Positions 35,005 to 64,000 of a stretch of DNA of 64,000 nucleotides are shown piece by piece. The stretch comes from Artemia franciscana. Its lineage: Eukaryota > Arthropoda > Branchiopoda > Anostraca > Artemiidae. Below the pieces are notes generated by a model. The model ran no database searches. It was not told the DNA's origin and saw nothing but the letters and a program-made list of their open reading frames with translations. The stretch lies in NCBI RefSeq assembly GCF_032884065.1, contig NC_088867.1, positions 30,620,252 through 30,684,251 on the forward strand, read 5' to 3'. Made by a program: the position numbers and the translations under genes. Each line of letters opens with the position of its first letter. Position 1 is the stretch's first letter.

Positions 35005-35005
35005 A

Positions 35006-56418
<21,413 letters not shown>

Positions 56419-56563
56419 TCCACTTAAAGCCTAGCTAATGATCTGTTCCAAGAAACTTTTCAAGCCTTCTATTATAGGTTTTAAATTGTCCATTTTACCC
56501 TGTGTGTTTGTGAGATTCGTCGACATCATTGAAAATAGGTTAATTTTGACTCAATTCTCTTAA

Positions 56564-56569
56564 AATAAA
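56564..56569 (+). other. Poly(A) signal of the zinc-finger gene
   Basis: A perfect AATAAA lies 146 bases after the stop codon. Confidence 0.65.
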
Positions 56570-59500
56570 CTCTGGACTTGATCAATCTACTACTAAAACG
56601 CTGTCCATTTCTTTGCTTTATGAAATGAAAAAAGTTTTGTTTCGAAAGAAAAAATTTATTCTTTGGTAACTGATGTGTCTTTTGGTGCTTAACCAAACAT
56701 CAAAATTGAAATTGAATTGCCTTTAGTTCATTTGAACAGAAGTCGGTTTTAAAATTTTTAACCGAATTATCCAACCTTTTTGAACGTTTTAGTGAAAAGA
56801 GCAAGAAAGAGAAATGTTATTTGTCATGTGATTTCTTAAATATCAGTAAAGACGTGCTCGGGGGAGATGGGGTGGGCTGTCGTCCTGAACTGACCCACAC
56901 ATGAAGTAAATGAGTTTATAACTTTCTACCCAAGTGTTACATTTTTTGGCAAAAGGGGACTTAATTTAAACCTTGACATCCTCCCCCTCCTCTCCATAAC
57001 AAGATCCGTGGATCCTGTTAAAAGTAAGCCGAATTTTTTGTAGTTTTGTACTAAATGATCTCGATTATACCTCTTACACATACCTATTGAAAGGGAGACG
57101 AAATGATGTTTACGATGATATCTTAAATATAAGACAACGTTATACTTATGATTTAATTGTGTGATCTCGACAATACCGATTTTTATAAATTAATTTTACT
57201 CAGTTAGCTTGTATTAGACCTTTTATTTCAGTGGCTAAATCGTTTCTTTTTTTTCTTTATATAGATTTTTCTTTATATATTTTCTTTATATGTATTTTTT
57301 TTCTATATTCTTTATAGTTTTTTTTTTTTGTCAGATATTTCCGTTGCGTAAACTGTTAATATAGTCTCTTCTTTTTTCTCATCTATTCGAAGTGCCTCTA
57401 TTTTTGTGTGTGATGTAGTTACAAATTACTAGGCTTAATGCCGTTTGGAAAATTTTTTTTATAATATTTTTGACCGTTTGTATTATCAGCGCTTTGTGCA
57501 CATTGAATTGATCTCAATGTTCTCTTTTTTTTTTGTCAGTCAATCCTATGCCTCCATTGCTTGCTACTTGCCTAATTAGATACCATCACAGTAAAATCTA
57601 GTTTCCGAGGCATCCCCTTTGTAATGAAGCTATCTGTCGCACTTAATTAAGAAGATTTTTCAAAGCCGTCTCCAGGGGGAGGGGTTACAGAGTTTGAACC
57701 TCCTCCTTCTCCTTCCCTCCCAAACTTATTTTTCCAGTTCGTAAAAACGTTGCAAAATGCATATAAACAAATATTTGTAGTGTTTTTAAAGTTTTTTTTT
57801 TGTGTGTGAACCAAACAAAAATCTTGAATGCACCTTTTTGCGTTTTGTTTGAACTAAGTTCTTCTTTTAAATTGTTATACTGTTTTGCTATCCCCGAAGT
57901 AGGTCGACTGGCTAGTTCATCGACGGACTGGCCGAAATAGCTTATTAATGTAAAATATAATATTTTTTAGTTAGCATTTAGATGAAGTTACCCTCTTACG
58001 ATGTGCCATATTTGGTTAGGATTCTCTTGTAATTTATTCTGATATTAAATGGTTTAACCAAAACGGGAGCTCCTGGGTAACCTGTACACATAAAGAGTTT
58101 TTTTTTTATTCTCCTTTATTTACCGATATGGAAAAAAAATTGTTCTCTCGTCGAGAAAGGCAACACGAAAATTTTCAGTTTGTACCTTTTCTAAGTCATT
58201 AAAAATGAAAAATTTGAGGAAATGAATAAGTAGGCTCAATCCTCAGCTGCACAACTCACATTATTTACAATTTTTTTTTTTCTACTGAAAAGGCTACTTT
58301 CATATCTCAGTTCTATAACTCCTTTTGTGCTTTTAGTTTTTATGTGCTTTTAGTTTTTATTCAAATGTTCCTATCTTTTACTTTTTCTAGTCTAAATTAG
58401 TTAAATACTTGATGCTCTGTTTTTATACCTCTGTGTCTATTCTAGTCTTCAAATTATGTACGCTTTTCTATTTCCTTTGTAAGAAAAGGAAAATTGACCT
58501 CTTTCACGTAGATACGATTTCTTCATAATTGAAGATTTCTTTCGTACGGAAATCCGGAACTAGTTGAATGTTGAATGTGCTAGTTGAATGTGCACGGATG
58601 TGCAGAATGGAGCTTATGGTGAGCTGGAAACTCAAATCACCAAAACGGTTCCAGCCTGACGAAAAAACTCGAACAAATATCTTTTTAGTACTTTTTTTTT
58701 ATAAATTACGTGTTTATTCATTCCCGTGGACTTGACATGGGATCAACATCTATATAGCAGTTCATCCCTTACGTTCGAGAACACGTCCACAAGGTGCATA
58801 TCAGGTTTTCCCGTCTGAAGTTCGTTTAAAGACGTTTTCATTTAATTTAAATAACATGGAGTCAAACTCCAAGCAAAAACCAAACAAATTTAATGGACAA
58901 AACCCTTTATTTAAGATAAAAAAGCAGTAGTTTTAGAAATGAAATTTCCAACAAGTAGTCAAACCTTATTCGCAAGAAGTATTGCACATCATGCCAAATT
59001 GGAAGAACTGTCAACTAATATTATAAGCAATGAGTTTCAAAATTGGTAAGGGGTCTGGTGGTTATAGATTTACAAAATCTTATAAATCCAAAGTTTTAAG
59101 ATACATAAGTGTTTTTGGAGGGGGAGGCCTGGGGCTAGTTGAGTAGCAACATTACTCATATGGCCCTATTCGCAATCTGAGATTTCACAAGGCTTCCCGA
59201 CGGTCGTATGGTGGCAGCTAATGAAACTTTGCATCCGGGAGTGCACGCCGTCCATCGAATTATTAGTTCGCGGGATGCCCTGGGAACATCGATTGCGCTC
59301 ATTCCGTAGCTCAGGAGAAAATGGGGGGAGGTGTGACCCTTCAGTTTCTTCTTAGGTAACCTATATAGATGTCTTCAAAATTGTTTGCTATCCTGGCAAA
59401 ATCTCCCCCAATTACCTCTTAGAGATCTTCAAAGGCTGAAATAGCATCGCTAATTGGAAGGAATGCCAGATCTGCTCTTATTCAAACCTGCAGCGAGAAC

Positions 59501-61080
59501 TCTGATTTACTCTTATACCCCTCCTGGTCCCCGAACGCCTGAACCTTCTGAAGGAAACTTTTCAAATAACGAGAAAATACATTGCATATATGTCCGAAAA
59601 CGCTAATTAACTATTAATCAGTTGTTACTTTGCATAAACAATTGGTTAAGGGGATGTTTATACCTTAAAGGATCACCCTATCTCGTCTATTTTAAACTTT
59701 TGTAGTTTGCGGGACCAAGGTATTGGAGTTGATTGGGTGGTCTTGCTGTAACTTGTAAAGCTTGGATAATAGATCCGAGTAAGCGACATAAACAAAAAGC
59801 CGACATCTACTTTCCCAGTAATCTTAGAAATTTCCTCCTACTTCTCCCGTTTTGTGCTGGAGATTGAGATATTCAGTTTTAATGAAGCTTACGTAATTAG
59901 GAAGGGTTATTTTTTTATATTTTTTTTGGTTGAAAGAAGCAGAAATTTCTTTTTAAAGTTCTGGAAAGGACAGTCCCTAAGAAATTTATGCGATACTTGT
60001 TAGAAAAACCCTAAAAGTCAGCCCAAAAGAAATATTATTTCAGCACTTTGGTAGCTTTTGGGATTGTATGCAATGCTACCTGCTTTGATTGAAAGCTTTG
60101 CCAACATAGGGAACATAAATTTTTCTCTCTTTTCAAACAAATTTCATAGTCAAACCACAGATTCTCAATAGCCCTTTACGATGGCTAGTCTACTGGGAGA
60201 ATTCGCTTATGGGCCCTTTGTCTTTGAGACGGCCAGCTGACGCTTTAGTCGCTAAATGATCTGAGGCTTCAACTCCTGATATCCTACGTTTTTTGCGGTA
60301 AACAAGTCATTTAGGTCACCTTTTTGGAATGCTAGAATCTAATACAAAGTCAGGATATTTGTGTAGACTGTTAGTTATTATTGTATTAAGGTCCATCTAC
60401 TTAGATAAGTCTAGAATGTCATGCATTTATGCTTAACATATATTAGTATTTTGTACACTGTTTTCTGCATACTAAACATTTAGTGTTTATGCATGGATGA
60501 CGGTCCCTTTTCTTCTGATATATTGTTGGTTGAAAGCTTGCAAAACGTTTCATTAAATATTCTCCATGCTTCAGGCTGTTTGTGATGAAATTGTCTCTAC
60601 AATGCGTAGTTAGCATAGGAATTTGAGAGGATAACTACTTTCACCATCTCCCCCCCCCCCCATCTCTTCTCCTATACACAGTCTTATTAAGATTTTGGTT
60701 CTTCTTTGAGTGTAAATAAATGAAAATTCTCTTTTGGCTCACCCTACATTGTGCTGTACTGAATAAAGTTGGTTTACGGTTGATTTTGCGAATTTTTTTT
60801 TTTTTTACTGTCATTGAATTATTTGATTGTGCCAACTAGTTTTAAAATTGCAACTCAGATCTCGGCTAGCCGTGTAGAATCAGTTCTTGGTATTAGTTTG
60901 AAGTGTGTCCCAAGATGTGTAATGTTGTAACATACTTGAATTTATAGTAAATAAAATTTGTTTAGTCAATGAAACTGTTTCGAAGTTAATATTTCTAGAT
61001 TTTCAAGGTCAGAATTGTGTCAACGCTTCGAAAACCTTGTATGTCAGTGTTAAAAATGGAACGAATTAACATAGATCAAA
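56570..61080. other. No gene recognised downstream of the zinc-finger gene
   Basis: About 4.5 kb of AT-rich sequence with T-runs. I see no exon, LINE domain or clear repeat beyond a short TAGTTGAATGT duplication near 58561-58592. Confidence 0.5.
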
Positions 61081-61084
61081 ATCG

Positions 61085-61355
61085 TATGTATTTAGTAGTC
61101 AAATTCGCTAGATTCTGAAGATTTCAAATTTGATGAAGAGGGCTTAGGCTTAGTAAATCGTGGGTCTGGTCACAAAAGATGATGGAGCGCCAATAAGCCT
61201 TGTGCTGCTGCTGCAAAATGCCATAGCGTTATTCTACATGGGTCCACAATATTCACTATCACTGCTTCTCCATCTTCCCTGTTTTCACCGCTTATAAGAA
61301 ATTCTCCCAAGACTTTAGGTCGTTTTTCTTGTTGTATTCTTGTCCCAGCCAAATC
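61085..61355 (-). other. Open frame of possible coding origin, unassigned
   Basis: The minus-strand frame 61170-61352 contains VLGEFLISGENREDGEAVIV and ends in TGA. The same frame stays open for another ~24 codons with a serine/acidic-rich tail (SSNLKSSESSEFDY) and a second stop near 61097. Composition looks protein-like, but no family is recognised and no clear acceptor was found. Confidence 0.25.
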
Positions 61356-61754
61356 AGGGGTTTAGTGGGACATGATTTGGGTCTTCACTTGATTATCTTT
61401 CCTAGTATGGAAACAGATATATGCAAGCTGGAAAAGTTTTCACTTTTAAAATACCCTTTTAAGGATATTAAAATTGCCACTGCCCTATCGATCTACTACA
61501 ATTTCTTTTTTTTTAGGAGCGTCAATAGAAGATGGGGTTGACTTCCACCAAGAATTTTCGTTTCCCCCACCCCCTTGATTGTGAAAAATCCTTTTTTGAG
61601 AGGGTATTTTCATCGAAAAATATCCCAACAAAATTAATTCATTTACACTATGCTTTTCCTTATTATAAAGAGTATGTTTCGTTTAAACGGACATTTATTC
61701 TGTCCAGCAGTACAACCCAACAACCAACTGACAAAATCTTACTTTTAACGTCCA

Positions 61755-62961
61755 ATGCTTTTTTTTTTTTAAAGTAGAAGAGGCATGTCGCCTCTTTATT
61801 TAAACTGAGTTACGCAATGGAATCAGGAAAGGATCTGATTTGAAAACTAAAAAAAAAATAGGTGAATCATCAAGAAGAACTTGAATTTTGAGAGGGTTTT
61901 GGGGAGGAAAAAAGATTTATTTTTGGGAAGAAACTATTATTTTTGGTGATTCATATATGCAGCCGCTTCTGATGTTTAAAAATCTCCCAGTAGTAACTCT
62001 AGTGTTCATGTGTCCAAACTCGAATGAGTAATTCCAGAAATAACTCTTTGAGTTCCTGCAATCTTGCTGTCTACTAGATAGATTTTAAGCTGTGTTACTT
62101 GTTTGGACCATCCTGATAGCATTATTTGTCAATACCAGTAGTAACATAAAATAGTAGCGTAGATTTGAAATAAGAAATTATAAGATTCCTTAATTGGTTT
62201 TGTTTTCTACTCCCTAGTAAAGACTAAAGACAATGATTTGTTAATGAAGAAATATGATCCCAAGTGCATCACAATGATATGGCAGAATGCACCATACCCT
62301 TGTGTGGAAACAAACGACCTATTGTCCAAAGATCTCTATTTTAAAGTTGAAGATAAGTTTTGGGGACTTGGAGAACTCAATATCCTTTTGGGAATTCCTA
62401 AAATCCAGGGATAGTGGAAGCACTGCCCCTTTCTTCTTTTTCACAGAAAGCTAGCTTAGCTTTATATAATGCTAAAATGACGAAAATCGTTTTCGTGGCA
62501 ACAGCTGTTTTTTGTTTGTTTTTTGCATAAGGAATAAGATAAAAGAAAAGTGTCTTATAAAATACAAAAAAAAATTTAGTCTTACCTGATGAGGAATACT
62601 TGCAAGATTCAATGACAGTGCCTTGGCTAGTTAAAGGTAAACAGAGTGAAGCCAGAATGAAGATTATATCAAAATAAATAAACACAAATGTTTGCATTTA
62701 TTTCTAATTGCTTAGGTTTTAACATTATTATCAAATTTATTTTTTCCTTAAACATGTAGATACTTAGCATCTTGTGTCGGTTTAGTTTTCATAACAAGAT
62801 TGTAGAATCCCATTAAGCACAGAAAAATACCATGGTCTATAAAACGAATCACAAATTTTTTACTCTCTCGAATGAATTACATAATTAATCTTAATATTTG
62901 CTATGAGAGGGTTTAAACTAATTTCTTTTTTTTTCAAAAGCTGTTCTGTGGGTGCTTAAGG
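61755..62961 (+). repeat. Copy 2 of the duplicated block at 28.7-30.0 kb
   Basis: Landmarks and order are as listed for 28735-30040. It includes the hAT-like terminus ending GGAAGCACTG at 62425 and the same ~540 bp beyond it. The initial hairpin is degraded here (loop changed, last stem base lost). Confidence 0.85.
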
Positions 62962-63184
62962 TTTTTGTTCTCTGCGGAAGTTTTTGGCAAGTTATTTTTT
63001 TGCAATCATACAGTTTTATGTTTCTTAATTTGACAATGATTTCCTACCATTTGAAACTACAGAATTCTGTCTTTATCGATTTCTTTTGCAGACTCTTTTA
63101 TATCCTCATTGTGTGTTTGCACACAGTACATCTTCGGACCTGTAAGCACACTTGAATATCAAGCCAGTTCCCGTCTCGGATTTT

Positions 63185-64000
63185 AGAAACAACATTTTAT
63201 TTGGGGTTTGGCGCGCTTCACTAGCTCCGAGTAAATGGACCCATCCCAATTGGCAAAGTCCATTCGAGAGCTAATATGCATACCATTTTCCAAATTGTCC
63301 AATAGATTATCATTTTTATATTTTAACAGGAGTGTATCCGTGCCGCCATAATACACTTGAACTTACTTCTCCACCGGCCATGGGAGCTTACATACAGTGT
63401 AACAAATTCCAACTCGAGTTTTGAAATTTCTAACACAGCACTGCCAGCGGCAATGTTTTTATTTAATTTTATGTTTCTTATTTTCTATTTAGAAGGACCA
63501 CATTAGAGTCTATGATCCTGAACGATATGAAATTCGGATCTGCAGTAATTCGGGCACATTCTTTTGGGTCGGTCGCAACGTTACAACGACTCCTATTGCG
63601 CACATCTCACCAAAGGTTGAATTTAAAATAAGTTTAAAGGTTTTTTTCAACCTTCGTTTTCGCCTCAGATTTTTTACCGACAAAGGTGTCAATAAAAGTC
63701 TTCATATATGGCTTCTGAACAAATTGGAGGGCTAGATGAATCTTTGTGACCTTGAAACCGTTGGCCAGCATCCACCCTAAAAGAACGTGGTGTACAACAA
63801 TATTTGGTTTCGGGTGAAGGTCGGCAATCAGCTTTTGTTTTGAAGGTGTCTAGTACATACCCCCATCCACTACCAAAGATAAATTATAGGGACGCAATGA
63901 ATCCCTAGGTACTGGTCTGTTCATGCAGGGGAGAACAAAGTCCTTTACCGAGTCGTGAAGTTCCATTAGTATTTCAACATCAATTTAGAAAAACCATCTT
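63185..64000 (-). pseudogene. Polinton-type family B DNA polymerase, partial and broken
   Basis: The minus strand, entering from the right edge, shows VTKIHLALQFVQKPYMKTF near 63740 and KLILNSTFGEM near 63630 (the K-x3-NS-x-YG-type template-primer motif, here FG). A shifted frame gives AGSAVLEISKLELEF near 63430, and then motif C as VYYGGTDTLLL near 63340. Protein-primed polymerases of Polintons have this order. Motif C normally reads YGDTDS; the first catalytic aspartate is glycine here. Frameshifts near 63640 and 63370 and a stop near 63185 confirm decay. The 5' part lies beyond the window. Confidence 0.78.

Noticed and set aside
34838-35005. N-terminal extension of the zinc-finger frame by 56 codons
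   Set aside because: It runs through a long T tract and a clear splice acceptor just before the internal ATG at 35006; the encoded residues look like intron sequence.

Overview
The window reads as a nuclear stretch of an AT-rich, transposon-crowded arthropod genome. Genes have introns with metazoan splice sites. Non-LTR retrotransposons, hAT, Helitron and Polinton/Maverick remnants make up most of the rest. Several dispersed repeat families look to me like those of branchiopod crustaceans such as Artemia, but that is recollection of style and was not tested here.

Two host genes are well supported. (1) CRIPT, minus strand, 7575-7877: a complete, intact 100-residue coding frame in one exon, preceded by a 97-bp 5'UTR intron. 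(2) A C2H2 zinc-finger gene, plus strand, 35005-56418: five coding exons, a predicted 474-residue protein with nine fingers, three of them split by introns. Reading phase and finger spacing imply that two of its four introns (2 and 4) have GC-AG rather than GT-AG borders. A third host-type locus is broken: an ANTP-like homeobox exon with two in-frame stops, antisense inside intron 2 of the zinc-finger gene (44590-45253).

Layout. 1-7 kb: no confident gene, an RTE-type LINE copy and a LINE endonuclease fragment. 7.4-8.0 kb: CRIPT. 8.6-14.8 kb: minisatellite, an RTE fragment, and a dense block of dispersed, tandem and foldback repeats. 15.37-17.56 kb: a complete but dead hAT element with terminal inverted repeats and an 8-bp target duplication. 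17.8-22.2 kb: a long, frameshifted CR1-like LINE. 22.3-24.0 kb: two decayed minus-strand fragments of uncharacterised, probably transposon-borne families. 25.4-28.8 kb: a LINE ORF1/endonuclease relic followed by a second hAT-type relic. 28.7-30.0 kb: a block repeated at 61.8-63.0 kb. 30.0-33.7 kb: macro-repeats with ACT/AGT trinucleotide tracts, interrupted by a ~290-bp satellite. 33.7-34.3 kb: a foldback element. 35.0-56.6 kb: the zinc-finger gene, whose introns hold Polinton capsid/protease relics (37-40 kb), the homeobox pseudogene, long (AT)n tracts with a Helitron end inside one, a 1.2-kb T-rich tract, and RTE pieces. 56.6-61.7 kb: nothing recognised. 63.2-64.0 kb: a decayed Polinton-type DNA polymerase B running off the window.

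The recognised genes do not form an operon or pathway. The main biological interest is the splice architecture of the zinc-finger gene, the decayed homeobox, and structurally legible transposon boundaries.
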